Shown: piece after piece, positions 45,287 through 54,580 of the stretch
Numbering within the stretch: position 1 is the stretch's first letter
How the letters are laid out: the number at the start of each line of letters is the position of its first letter
Assembly: GCA_024460105.1 (NCBI GenBank)
Contig: JANFXS010000007.1
Location: 62,001-126,000 of the forward strand
Length of the DNA stretch: 64,000 bases
Direction of reading: 5' to 3'
From: Anaerotignum faecicola
GTDB taxonomy: Bacteria; Bacillota; Clostridia; Lachnospirales; Anaerotignaceae
Translations under genes and position numbers: made by a program
The notes under the pieces: generated by a model
Database searches by the model: none
Told to the model about the DNA's origin: nothing
The model's input: only the letters and a program-made list of their open reading frames with translations

Positions 45287-46123
45287 ATGTTTTGCAAACA
45301 ATGTGGCAAAGAAATTGAAAATGGGGCTCGGTTTTGTGGAAATTGTGGAGCAAAATTCGACGATAGTCAAAATTCAAAAACAAATTCAGAAAACAGCAGA
45401 AAAATACCAACAGGGTCCGACAGCGGCAGCAGCCAGGTTAAAAAGGAAGGAAAGAAAAAAGGATGCCTAATAACTGTAATTGTAATATTGGTAATAATAG
45501 CAGTTTTGGTTTCATTGGGTTCAAAAGGCACAAGCAGTAATCCCGACGGCAGTGCATCAGGTTCTGAAAGCAGTGGAGTTGAAAGTAATTCGTTTGTTGA
45601 TGTTGCCGGGGTATCTGAAGAACAGCAGACGGCAATTATAGATACTTTAAAGCAATGCGGCATTGAAGAAATTGATGATATTGTACATAATGAAGAAGCC
45701 GACAGCGGAGATATTAAATGCTACATATTAGAAACGGAATATTCATCAAAAGGGGTAGTTTTACTGTATCTGAATAATGGTACTGTTGGGGGAGTTACAT
45801 ATAATGGCGAAGCGGTTTATAAGGATGGCGCAGTAGTTACAACTCCAAATGATATTATCAACAGGCCGGATCTTGAGGTATTAAATACATCAACAGAAAG
45901 TGACGGCATGTTTAGCTATATAACCGGAGAAATAAGAAATAACTCAAATAAAACATATTCATACGCACAAGTTACAATAAATCTGTATAACGGAGAAACA
46001 CAAATCGGCTCAACTTTAGACAATATTAATAATCTTGAGCCGGGTACAGTATGGAAGTTCAGAGCCTTAGTAACAGATCAGTCATGTACGGCGTATAAAA
46101 TTGTTGAAGTTACAGGTTTCTAG
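45287..46123 (+). CDS. Zinc-ribbon membrane protein with C-terminal FxLYD-like domain
   Basis: A 278-residue protein. N-terminal double-CxxC zinc ribbon (CKQCGKEIENGARFCGNCG, residues 3-21), a Ser/Asn/Lys linker, one membrane helix (about 63-82, GCLITVIVILVIIAVLVSLG), then an outer region ending in a beta-sandwich with SYITGEIRNNSNKTYSYAQVTINLYN and NNLEPGTVWKFRALV, typical of FxLYD domains. ATG 45287 is used since TGGAGG lies upstream; ATG 45272 is within that site. Role unknown, likely envelope sensing. Confidence 0.85.
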   Translation: MFCKQCGKEIENGARFCGNCGAKFDDSQNSKTNSENSRKIPTGSDSGSSQVKKEGKKKGCLITVIVILVIIAVLVSLGSKGTSSNPDGSASGSESSGVESNSFVDVAGVSEEQQTAIIDTLKQCGIEEIDDIVHNEEADSGDIKCYILETEYSSKGVVLLYLNNGTVGGVTYNGEAVYKDGAVVTTPNDIINRPDLEVLNTSTESDGMFSYITGEIRNNSNKTYSYAQVTINLYNGETQIGSTLDNINNLEPGTVWKFRALVTDQSCTAYKIVEVTGF

Positions 46124-46214
46124 CAGATATTATATCAAAAATATTTTAATCTATGATTTTCTAAAATCATTCTTAAACTGAATAAAATTAAATTATAAAA
46201 ACATAATTTCGATT

Positions 46215-46249
46215 AAAAAGGGACGTTACTGCGATACGTTCCTTTTTTA
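46215..46249 (+). terminator. Terminator after the zinc-ribbon gene
   Basis: AAAAAGGGACGT (46215-46226) pairs with ACGTTCCTTTTT (46236-46247), with one G-T pair, then Ts. Confidence 0.85.
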
Positions 46250-46998
46250 CTGAAATTAAAAAGCAGATATTCTGAAAAGCAGACACAAATTGACTATACA
46301 GAAAGAAAAAGTATTTTAAAATAATAAGCTATAAAGATTTTCGGCGGTTTTTAATATATAAAATTTTAGCAGGCAGCAAAAGATATGCGTTTAAATCAAA
46401 TATTGAAAATTTAGAAAAAAGTCAATATTGAAAAATGAATATTCGTCAAGATTTTTAATAAATACATGTGGTCTAATATTTTTTAAAGGCGATGTGAACC
46501 GCCGGATAAAAACAATGGCAATAGTATTTTTTATGCTAAGAATAAGTATAAAAGGTTAGATTGAAAGTTTTGATGACGGTAAATTATCTTGGAAGAAGAA
46601 CATATGACGTTTTATATTAACTAAAAAATATATTTGACGGTTAAATAAGACTTTATGACGGGAATTGAGAATTTGCCGTTATATTATCAACATGGGGAAT
46701 TACAGTAAAAATAAATATATGGCCGTTGATGGACGAAATTTAAGATGAACGGGAATATTATTCGGATTATCATGCGTGCAAATTATTCGGAAAAGAACGA
46801 ATTAGGTCAACAATACTGATATATATCAGTATTGTTTTTTGTATAAAATTGATGAAAATATATTTTTTTTGTTTGGCTAAAAGGATATTTATAACATATG
46901 TAGAATATAAATTTATAAAGTTGGTTGGACATATGTTCAAAGACTTTATAGTATTATAAACAAATTTATACTATATAAATAACATTGGAGGTAGGCTT
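46250..46998 (+). other. 749-bp AT-rich region with a perfect 24-nt palindrome
   Basis: No intact ORF. In the plus frame through 46590-46812, short recognisable-looking stretches (EFAVILSTWG, INIWPLMDEI, DEREYYSDYHACKLFGKERI) are broken by TAA/TGA codons and may be the remains of a gene; this is weak. CAATACTGATAT/ATATCAGTATTG (46811-46834) is a perfect palindrome followed by six Ts and looks like an intrinsic terminator, which needs something transcribed upstream. The promoter of the EF-G-like gene must lie in 46840-46980. Confidence 0.45.
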
Positions 46999-49098
46999 AT
47001 GAAAACTTATGCGACAGGTGAAATCAGAAACATTGTGGTATTGGGTCACAGCGGATGCGGTAAAACATCAGTCACAGAATCAGCCCTTTATTTCTCAGGC
47101 GTGACCAAAAGGTTTGGCAAGGTTACAGAGGGAAATACCGTAAGCGACTATGACCCGGAAGAGATTAAAAGAAAAGTTTCCATACAAAGCTCAATAATCC
47201 CTGTAGAATGGCTTAACACAAAAATCAATTTTATTGATACGCCGGGCTATTTTGATTTCGTAGGCGAAGTTAGGGCGGCTTTAAGCGTTGCGGACGCAGC
47301 TTTGATTGTCGTTTCTGGAAAATCAGGGCCGGAAGTAGGTACGGAAAAAGCATGGGATTATTGCGAAGAATACAATATGCCTAGAATGGTATTGGTTAAT
47401 CAGATGGATGACGATAATGCCGACTTCAATGTTGCTCTTGGCCAGATGCGTAAAAAATTCGGTAAAGCAATAGCTCCGTTCCAAATACCTTTACGCGATG
47501 ATGAAGGAAAATTTATAGGTTTTATTAATTGTATAGAAAGAGAAGCGCGCCTTATTCAAGACAGCAAAGCGGGTAAAATACTTGTGGAGGCTGAAGTTCC
47601 GGAAATTATGATGGGCGAAGTTGAAAGCCTCAGAGGAATGTTAATTGAAGCAGCAGCCGAAGCGGACGATGAACTGCTTGAAAAATATTTTAATGATGAA
47701 GAATTAACTCAAGATGAAATATATAGAGGGCTTAATGCCGGTATTAAGAGCGGGGCTGTCGCTCCCGTACTTTGCGGCGCCGTAACTTTAGGATACGGGA
47801 TAAAAGTTCTTATGAATGCGATAGTTAAGTATATTCCGGCGTCGAATATATGCAGACCTGTAATTGAATGCGATGATTTCAAAGTTGGAGGAAAGGTTGA
47901 AAGAAGAAACGATGTCGACGACCATTTTTCAGCCTTTGTATTTAAAACAATAGCAGACCCATATATAGGAAGGCTTAATATTTTCCGTGTAATGAGCGGT
48001 AAATTAACAAAGGATATGACAATTTATAACCCAAATAAGGATACGCTTGAGAAAGCTTCACATATATATGTTGTAAGGGGAAAGGAGCAAATTGAAGTTG
48101 ACGAACTTTGTGCCGGAGATATTGGCGCGCTTTCAAAACTTACGAATACTACAACCCAGGATACGCTTTGTTCTAAAGATTTCCCTGTTGTACTACCTAA
48201 GATTAATTTCCCTGAGAGCGTACATTCTATGGCAATAAAACCAAAAGGAAAAGGCGACGAGGATAAAATATCTGCCGCCCTTACGAAACTACGCGAGGAA
48301 GATCCTACAATAAAAACCGAAGTCAATACGGAAACAAAACAGTCGTTAGTGTATGGCATAGGCGAACAGCATCTTGATATACTCATTGAAAAACTGAAAA
48401 ATAAATATAAGATTGAAGCTGAGCTTGAAGAACCTATCATTCCGTTTAGGGAAATGATTAAGTCCCGTGTTGAAGTAAGGGGCAAATATAAGAAACAGTC
48501 CGGAGGGCATGGGCAGTATGGAGACGTACTTATGGTTTTTGAACCGTCAGGAGATTTGACTCAACAATATGTTTTTGAAGAAAAAATATTTGGCGGTTCT
48601 GTTCCGAAAGCATACTTCCCCGCTGTTGAAAAAGGAATTCAGGAGTGTATTAACAACGGCGTTCTTGCCGGATATCCTGTTGTAGGTTTAAAGGCCACGC
48701 TTATTGACGGAAGCTATCACCCTGTAGATTCAAGTGAAATGGCTTTTAAAATGGCAACTGCAATGGCTTTTAAAGACGGTCTTGCGCAGGCGAAACCTAC
48801 AATACTTGAACCGATAGGTAAGGTAGAAGTTCTTATGCCTGAAAAATATATGGGCGATATAATGGGAGATATTAATAAAAGACGCGGCCGTATACTTAAA
48901 ATGGATCCTGAAGGGAAAAACATGCGTATTTTTGCAGAAGTTCCGCTTAGTGAAATGTATAAATACTGCACGGATCTCAGATCCATAACTCAAAGCCGTG
49001 GGGAATATAACTGTAAATTTGAAAGGTATGAAGAAGCGCCTATTGAAATACAGCAGAAAGTAATTGAAAAAAGAAAAAAAGAAACTGAAAATAAATAA
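46999..49098 (+). CDS. EF-G-like translational GTPase paralogue
   Basis: A 699-residue protein of the second EF-G group (FusA2/EF-G-like), not the main factor encoded in the str operon. G1 GHSGCGKTS, G3 DTPGYFDF, G4 reads NQMD where NKxD is canonical, then domains II-V (EEPIIPFREMIKSRVEVRGKYKKQSGGHGQYGDV is domain IV, with RGKYKKQSGGHGQ the conserved turn; GDIMGDINKRRGRI is domain V). GGAGG precedes the ATG. Its role is unknown: possible ribosome recycling, stress translation or a tetracycline-protection-like activity. Monocistronic. Confidence 0.93.
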   Translation: MKTYATGEIRNIVVLGHSGCGKTSVTESALYFSGVTKRFGKVTEGNTVSDYDPEEIKRKVSIQSSIIPVEWLNTKINFIDTPGYFDFVGEVRAALSVADAALIVVSGKSGPEVGTEKAWDYCEEYNMPRMVLVNQMDDDNADFNVALGQMRKKFGKAIAPFQIPLRDDEGKFIGFINCIEREARLIQDSKAGKILVEAEVPEIMMGEVESLRGMLIEAAAEADDELLEKYFNDEELTQDEIYRGLNAGIKSGAVAPVLCGAVTLGYGIKVLMNAIVKYIPASNICRPVIECDDFKVGGKVERRNDVDDHFSAFVFKTIADPYIGRLNIFRVMSGKLTKDMTIYNPNKDTLEKASHIYVVRGKEQIEVDELCAGDIGALSKLTNTTTQDTLCSKDFPVVLPKINFPESVHSMAIKPKGKGDEDKISAALTKLREEDPTIKTEVNTETKQSLVYGIGEQHLDILIEKLKNKYKIEAELEEPIIPFREMIKSRVEVRGKYKKQSGGHGQYGDVLMVFEPSGDLTQQYVFEEKIFGGSVPKAYFPAVEKGIQECINNGVLAGYPVVGLKATLIDGSYHPVDSSEMAFKMATAMAFKDGLAQAKPTILEPIGKVEVLMPEKYMGDIMGDINKRRGRILKMDPEGKNMRIFAEVPLSEMYKYCTDLRSITQSRGEYNCKFERYEEAPIEIQQKVIEKRKKETENK

Positions 49099-49111
49099 TA
49101 TCAAAATATAA

Positions 49112-49146
49112 AAAAACAGGCCGATAAATCGCGGCCTGTTTTTTTA
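49112..49146 (+). terminator. Terminator after the EF-G-like gene
   Basis: AAACAGGCCG pairs with CGGCCTGTTT, loop ATAAATCG, then T7. Confidence 0.92.
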
Positions 49147-49269
49147 TACTCAATTTAAAGTTAAGACTGTAGAATGGATTTATAATTTCATTACATAATT
49201 TAAACTGATGTATTTTATTAATTTTTACAAAAGGATTGAAAAATATGTGTTATTATAATTTCAAATTTA

Positions 49270-49306
49270 TTGACATCAATTCCATTAATTGGTATACTAA
49301 ACCAAA
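49270..49306 (+). promoter_or_regulatory. Promoter and overlapping inverted repeat ahead of the YkvI-like gene
   Basis: TTGACA (49270-49275), 17-nt spacer, TATACT (49293-49298). TTGGT (49289-49293) and ACCAA (49301-49305), seven bases apart, embrace the -10; a GntR-like repressor site is a fair guess. Confidence 0.7.
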
Positions 49307-49389
49307 GTTTTAAGGAAGGGGTTTTGTTGAGATTCTAAGTTTTGCCAATTACTTATTATTTATATGCAGAGGTTAAAAGGAGGAGTTTT

Positions 49390-50553
49390 ATGACGTCTGG
49401 GAATGTTAAAAAGGCTGGTTTTGCCGCGATGTTTTCGGTTGCTTCAGTTTGGTTTACAACACATGCCGGGGCAGGGTTTGCGACAGGTAATCAGGCATGG
49501 CAGTATTATGCCATATACGGTGTTCCGGGGATGATTTTCCCGCTTGTTTCGATGGGTATTTTATCTTTTGCTCTTTATGAACTTATGTTAATGAGCCAGC
49601 TTATTAATGCGAGGAGCTACGGCGATGTTATGAGGTGCCTTTTCAGGCCTCATGAAAAGTTATACATACTGTTTGAGGTGTTTAACTACTGTATAGTGCT
49701 TGCGGCAGTAGGAGGGGTTATTTCTGCGGCAACGGGAATGATACAGGAAATTATACCGATGCATATAATATTTGCAACAATCGTTGTCGGAGTTATGTTA
49801 TTTATCTTAATTATATTTGGCGCTGATCTTGTCAGAAAAGTTTCTACAATACTTGGTATTCTTATTATTGTATCAGGGTTTACTATTTATATTATTGGAT
49901 TTATTAAGAGTATTGACGTTGTAGGTGCGGCGGTTTCAGCTATGGACGCCCCTAGCGGGTGGATTTATCCATTATGGAGAGCTATAATTTATTGTGGTTT
50001 CCAGTGTGTTGCGGTTCCGGCAGTTATCGCATGCTGCGAACATCTCAATACCAAAACAAGCATAAAAGGCGCTTCGTTTATCGGGTTTTTGATGAATGGT
50101 TTTGGAGTTGCTCTTGCGGTATGGATGCTGGTAGGTTGGAAAGACGGAATTTTGGAAGCTAATGCAATTACACTCCCAAATCTTTATGTATGCGAGCAGC
50201 TTGGGATAAGCTTTTTATTCTATTTTTATAAAATATGTTTGTTCTGCTGTTTAATATCGACAGGTGTGTCATGCATTTTCGGTATTGTAGTAAGGCTTGA
50301 AAATTCAATTTTTAAAAATTCCAAAGGCGTTATGAGCGATATATTTGTACGTCGTATATTTATATCAATAGTTGCTATTTTAGTTTGTATGGGTATTTCT
50401 TCATTTGGACTTACAAAAATTGTTTCGGTCGGCTATAAATACTGCGGTTATCTTGCCTTGGTTATATGCGTTATACCGGCTCTTACTATTGGGCATAAGA
50501 AAAATAAGGATATGCTTAACAGTGGAAATACCGGTTTAATTATAAAAGAATAA
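49390..50553 (+). CDS. YkvI-family membrane transporter
   Basis: A 387-residue polytopic membrane protein with about ten to eleven hydrophobic segments. The N-terminal FAAMFSVASVWFTTHAGAGFATGNQAWQYY matches the YkvI/branched-chain-amino-acid-permease-like family of the APC-type LeuT fold. ATG 49390 has AAAGGAGG 6 nt upstream; a frame back to 49342 is unsupported. It is followed by an M19 dipeptidase. Substrate unknown; an amino acid or derivative is inferred. Confidence 0.88.
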   Translation: MTSGNVKKAGFAAMFSVASVWFTTHAGAGFATGNQAWQYYAIYGVPGMIFPLVSMGILSFALYELMLMSQLINARSYGDVMRCLFRPHEKLYILFEVFNYCIVLAAVGGVISAATGMIQEIIPMHIIFATIVVGVMLFILIIFGADLVRKVSTILGILIIVSGFTIYIIGFIKSIDVVGAAVSAMDAPSGWIYPLWRAIIYCGFQCVAVPAVIACCEHLNTKTSIKGASFIGFLMNGFGVALAVWMLVGWKDGILEANAITLPNLYVCEQLGISFLFYFYKICLFCCLISTGVSCIFGIVVRLENSIFKNSKGVMSDIFVRRIFISIVAILVCMGISSFGLTKIVSVGYKYCGYLALVICVIPALTIGHKKNKDMLNSGNTGLIIKE

Positions 50554-50592
50554 TATTAACGGAATTTTGCATATAAAATAATAAGTGATTTT

Positions 50593-50626
50593 AAACAAGA
50601 TGCGGAAACACTGCATCTTGTTTTAT
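50593..50626 (+). terminator. Terminator between the YkvI-like and dipeptidase genes
   Basis: AAACAAGATGC pairs with GCATCTTGTTT, loop of 9 nt, then TTATTT. It lies only 16 nt before the next start, so it may be partial. Confidence 0.8.
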
Positions 50627-50641
50627 TTAGGAGGATATTAA

Positions 50642-51568
50642 ATGTTGAGTTTGTTTGATTCGCACTGCGACACAGTATGCAAAGCATATGAAAGCAATAT
50701 GGAATTATTTGAAAATAATCTTCATATTGATCTTAAACGCATGCGTCAATTTAATTCTATGGTTCAGATCTTTGCCGTATGGTTGGATAAGAAGTATTTA
50801 TGCGATGCGTTTAACGAAACAAACAGAAGGCTTGATTTTTATTATGAACAAGTTAAAAGAAACGAAAATATAATTTCGCACTGCAATAAATATTCGGATA
50901 TTATAGAATGTAGGAAAAACGGTAAAATTGGAGGGATACTTTCGCTTGAAGGCGGAGAAGCTATAGAAGGCAGTTTGGAAAAATTACGTTTTTTCTATAA
51001 CAGGGGCGTACGCGCAATGACGCTCACATGGAATTATAAAAATGAAATAGGCTGTGGGGCAGGCGTTAAAAGTGGCGGTATATCGGAGTTTGGATTTGAA
51101 ACAATAAAAGAAATGGAAAAATTAGGCATGATTATAGACGTTTCACATTTAAATGACGATAGTTTTTGGGATGTTGCAAAATTTGCTTCAAGACCGTTTA
51201 TTGCAAGCCATTCAAATTCCAGAAAGAAAACAAATGTTAAAAGGAACTTAACGGATGCTCAGTTAAAAGCGGTTGCAAATTCTGGCGGAGCGGTTGGAAT
51301 TAATTTGTGCCCTGTTTTTTTAAGCAGGAAGCCAAGAGCCGCGATAAATGACGTACTTATACATATAGAGCATATGGTTAAAGTTTTTGGAGTTGATTAT
51401 ATCGGGTTTGGGTGCGATTTCGACGGTATTGATGATACTCCTGCTGGAATTGATGATATTTCGTGCCTTAAAAGCCTGTTTGAGTCCATAGAAAAAAGAT
51501 TTGGCGAAACGGCGGCCGAAAAAATTTGTTATAAAAATTTTATGAGAGTGTTGTCAAAAATTATTTGA
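50642..51568 (+). CDS. Membrane dipeptidase (peptidase M19 family)
   Basis: A 308-residue M19 (renal-dipeptidase type) zinc amidohydrolase. Metal ligands are visible in LFDSHCDT (HxD), SLEGGEAI (Glu), DVSHL, ASHSNSR and the terminal GFGCDFDG. It cleaves dipeptides, including D-residue-containing ones. No signal peptide, so cytoplasmic here. TTAGGAGG precedes the ATG. Sits between a YkvI-type transporter and an aminotransferase, suggesting uptake and breakdown of a peptide or amino acid. Confidence 0.94.
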   Translation: MLSLFDSHCDTVCKAYESNMELFENNLHIDLKRMRQFNSMVQIFAVWLDKKYLCDAFNETNRRLDFYYEQVKRNENIISHCNKYSDIIECRKNGKIGGILSLEGGEAIEGSLEKLRFFYNRGVRAMTLTWNYKNEIGCGAGVKSGGISEFGFETIKEMEKLGMIIDVSHLNDDSFWDVAKFASRPFIASHSNSRKKTNVKRNLTDAQLKAVANSGGAVGINLCPVFLSRKPRAAINDVLIHIEHMVKVFGVDYIGFGCDFDGIDDTPAGIDDISCLKSLFESIEKRFGETAAEKICYKNFMRVLSKII

Positions 51569-51747
51569 ATATATGCGGAATTTTATGTTTTTTTGAAATG
51601 CATAAGATGTTTTTATCAATTCCATATATAATAAAATTAACGGCGGTTCAGATTAAAATATATTGGTCAAAATTTATTGCAAAACAGATTTTTATGGTAT
51701 AAAATGTTAAATGTGATTTTAAGGATAAAATATTTTGAGGTGATTAT

Positions 51748-52944
51748 ATGGAATTATCTAAAAGGGCTCTAAGCATTAAACCGTCGACAACCCTTGTTAT
51801 AACGGCAAAAGCAGGGGAGCTTAGGGAAGCGGGGAAAGATGTTGTCGGTTTTGCGGCAGGCGAACCTGATTTTGATACTCCGGAACATATAAGGAACGCG
51901 GCTGTCGAGGCAATTAACTGTGGATTTACAAGGTATACTCCGGCGTCTGGAACTATGGAACTTAGAAAGGCGGTTTGCAAAAAGCTTAAGGAAGATAACG
52001 GCCTTGAATACGAACCCGGGCAGATTGTTGTTTCAAACGGTGCAAAACATTCTTTAACCAATACGTTTATGGCAATACTTAACGATGGCGATGAAGTTAT
52101 TATACCTGCTCCATACTGGCTAAGCTATTCTGCAATGGTAACAATCGCAGGCGGCGTTCCGATAATCGTACAGACAAAAAAAGAAAACAATTTTATGCTT
52201 ACAAGAGAAGAGCTTGAAAAGGCATATACAGATAAAACGAAGGCAATCATGCTCACAACGCCCTCAAATCCGACCGGCATGATTTCATCAGAAGCCGACC
52301 TTAAGACTATTGCCGACTTTGCGGTTGAAAAAGATCTGCTTGTAATTTCAGATGAAATATATGAAAAGCTGATATACAATAAAGACAAAAAGCATATAAG
52401 CATCGCTTCTTTAGGAAAAGAAATTTATGACAGGACAATAGTAATTAACGGGGTTTCAAAAAGCTATGCCATGACAGGGTGGAGAATAGGATATTCTGCA
52501 AGTTCTCCGGCAATTGCAAAATGTATCGGTTCGCTTCAAAGCCACATGACGTCAAATGCCAATTCTGTGGCGCAAAAGGCCGCATTGGCTGCCCTTACGG
52601 GCTCACAGGAATGTGTTGAACAAATGAGAAAAGAATTTGAAAAACGCTGTGATTATATATACGAAAGAGAGGAAGCTATACCTTTAATTTCGGCGCTTAA
52701 ACCTGAAGGCGCGTTTTATCTTTTTATAGATGTTTCAAAAACTTTTGGAAAAAGATATAACGGTTTAGAGATAAAATCGGCCGCTGATTTTGCATCTTTG
52801 CTCCTCGAAAATAAACTTACGGCAGTTGTTCCATGTGCTGATTTCGGTATGCCGGAGTATATAAGGCTTTCATATGCAATATCAATGGAAAATATTAAAA
52901 AGGGTATGGACAGGATAGAAGAATTTGTTAAAGAATTAGAGTAA
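51748..52944 (+). CDS. Pyridoxal-phosphate aminotransferase, aspartate aminotransferase type
   Basis: A 398-residue class I aminotransferase: FAAGEPDFDTPEHI, GAKHSLTNTFMA, PSNPTGMIS, SDEIYEKLIY and the PLP-lysine motif GVSKSYAMTGWRIGY. The group is 1-gamma aspartate aminotransferase-like; a tyrosine- or branched-chain-active variant is possible. GAGGTG precedes the start. It has its own upstream region and is followed 42 nt later by a Nudix gene. Confidence 0.93.
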   Translation: MELSKRALSIKPSTTLVITAKAGELREAGKDVVGFAAGEPDFDTPEHIRNAAVEAINCGFTRYTPASGTMELRKAVCKKLKEDNGLEYEPGQIVVSNGAKHSLTNTFMAILNDGDEVIIPAPYWLSYSAMVTIAGGVPIIVQTKKENNFMLTREELEKAYTDKTKAIMLTTPSNPTGMISSEADLKTIADFAVEKDLLVISDEIYEKLIYNKDKKHISIASLGKEIYDRTIVINGVSKSYAMTGWRIGYSASSPAIAKCIGSLQSHMTSNANSVAQKAALAALTGSQECVEQMRKEFEKRCDYIYEREEAIPLISALKPEGAFYLFIDVSKTFGKRYNGLEIKSAADFASLLLENKLTAVVPCADFGMPEYIRLSYAISMENIKKGMDRIEEFVKELE

Positions 52945-52986
52945 TTCATTTATGCATAATTATAATTAAAAAACGGAGGTAACGGC

Positions 52987-53520
52987 ATGAGCTATGAAAC
53001 TATTGACAGTCAATGTGTTTATAAGGGGAAAGTAATGGAAATTCATAAGGATAAAGTTGTAATGCCCAACGGAAATGTTACTGTCAGGGAAACTGTTGTA
53101 AGAGGCCATGCCGTTGGCATTATTCCCGTTGACGAAAACGGAAATATTATATTTGTGCGCCAATACCGCCATGCGGCAAGGGACTTTATTTTGGAAATTC
53201 CGGCCGGAATGATTGAAAAAGGTGAAGAACCCGTTGAAGCCGCAAAAAGGGAATTGGAAGAGGAAACCGGATATAAGTGCGAAACGCCGTATTTTATAAG
53301 CGATTCATATATGGCAATAGGAATATGTACCGAAAAAGTGTATCTTTATATAGCCGAAAATTTAGAAAAAGGCGCTCCCAATCCGGATCCTGATGAATTT
53401 ATAGAGCTTGAAAGGCACAGCGTAAATGAAGCCGTTGAAATGATATTTTCAGGCAAAATACATGATATTAAAACAATGGCGGCAATTTTGGCATATAAAG
53501 AGTATAAAAGCGGTAAGTGA
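52987..53520 (+). CDS. ADP-ribose pyrophosphatase-type Nudix hydrolase
   Basis: A 177-residue NudF-like protein. VRETVVRGHAVGIIPVD, RQYRHAARDFILEIPAGMIEKGEEPVEAAKRELEEETGYKC: the Nudix box and the preceding EIPAG segment are typical of ADP-ribose pyrophosphatases. CGGAGGT lies 7 nt before ATG 52987. Confidence 0.94.
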   Translation: MSYETIDSQCVYKGKVMEIHKDKVVMPNGNVTVRETVVRGHAVGIIPVDENGNIIFVRQYRHAARDFILEIPAGMIEKGEEPVEAAKRELEEETGYKCETPYFISDSYMAIGICTEKVYLYIAENLEKGAPNPDPDEFIELERHSVNEAVEMIFSGKIHDIKTMAAILAYKEYKSGK

Positions 53521-53632
53521 TGAAAATATTTCATGTTAAACAAATAATTTAAAACGATCGTGCTGATAATATTAACTATTAACAGCAATTATACAAAACC
53601 AGAAGTTAATTTGTTTAAAGGGGGAAAACAAT

Positions 53633-54271
53633 ATGGCAACACCGTTAGAATTAAGAAATGAATTGTTGGCCGAAAGGATTATAAAAGGCCTTAAAAAGCG
53701 CAATATGGAAGGATACTACTGTCCTACAGCTCAGGAAGCCGTTAAAAAAGCCCTTGAACTTGTGCCGGAAGGCAGTTCTATGACATGGGGCGGCACAATG
53801 TCTGTGAGGGACATAGGGCTTGCAAAAGCTTTTATCGAAGGCAATTATGATGTTTTTGATCGTGATACATGCGACGATCCTGTGAAGCTTCAGGAAGGCA
53901 TGAGAAAAGCTTTTTCGATGGATTGGTTCATTACAAGCACAAATGCAATTACCGAGGACGGCGAGCTTGTTAATATTGACGGATTGGGAAACAGGGTTGC
54001 GGCAATTACATTCGGGCCTAAAAATGTACTTTTTATTGTTGGTTTAAATAAGGTTACTCAGGATTTGGACAGTGCATTCAAAAGGGCAAGAAGCACGGCG
54101 GCGCCGATTAACGCCGCAAGGTTTGATATTAAAACGCCTTGCCGTGTCGACGGTACATGCCATGACTGCAATTCTCCTGAATGTATTTGCTGCAGTATGC
54201 ATGTTTTAAGACATTCAAAAATTCCAAACAGAGTTAAAGTTATACTTGTCGGCGAACCGCTTGGATATTAA
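53633..54271 (+). CDS. LUD domain protein (lactate utilisation protein family)
   Basis: A 212-residue stand-alone LUD (LutC/DUF162) protein: SSMTWGGTMSVRDIGL, the DRDTCDDP..., NAITEDGELVNIDGLGNRVAAITFGPKNVLFIVG and a cysteine-rich C-terminal region (CRVDGTCHDCNSPECICCSMHVLRH). The LutA/LutB partners are absent, so a lactate-utilisation role is not supported; the cysteines may bind a metal. AAAGGGGG precedes the ATG. Terminator downstream. Confidence 0.9.
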   Translation: MATPLELRNELLAERIIKGLKKRNMEGYYCPTAQEAVKKALELVPEGSSMTWGGTMSVRDIGLAKAFIEGNYDVFDRDTCDDPVKLQEGMRKAFSMDWFITSTNAITEDGELVNIDGLGNRVAAITFGPKNVLFIVGLNKVTQDLDSAFKRARSTAAPINAARFDIKTPCRVDGTCHDCNSPECICCSMHVLRHSKIPNRVKVILVGEPLGY

Positions 54272-54288
54272 AATATAGCATATATCAT

Positions 54289-54331
54289 AAAAAGGCATAA
54301 AACCTGTTATTTTGGGTATATGCCTTTTTTG
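54289..54331 (+). terminator. Terminator after the LUD gene
   Basis: AAAAAGGCATA (54289-54299) pairs with TATGCCTTTTT (54319-54329), with an inner ACC/GGT pairing. Confidence 0.85.
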
Positions 54332-54580
54332 TATTTTATATAAAAAATTAATGATTATGTCTGCAAACAGTTTACTTTTTTTTGAAAAACATTTATAATT
54401 TTCATGTAGTCTGTAATTTTAAATAAAATTTTATGAAATGATATTGTAAAATTTTAACTGTATTTACAGCATAGCATCTGTACTTTTGTTTGGATTTCTG
54501 TTACAAACATCTTAAATTATTTTACAACATAATAAATAATTGGTGATATAAGGGCTTTTTGAATGAAAGGTGATTAATAT
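54332..54580 (+). other. Intergenic region before the sigma-54 activator gene
   Basis: AT-rich; no ORF and no -24/-12 promoter found. A vegetative promoter is presumed but none is clear. Confidence 0.35.
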
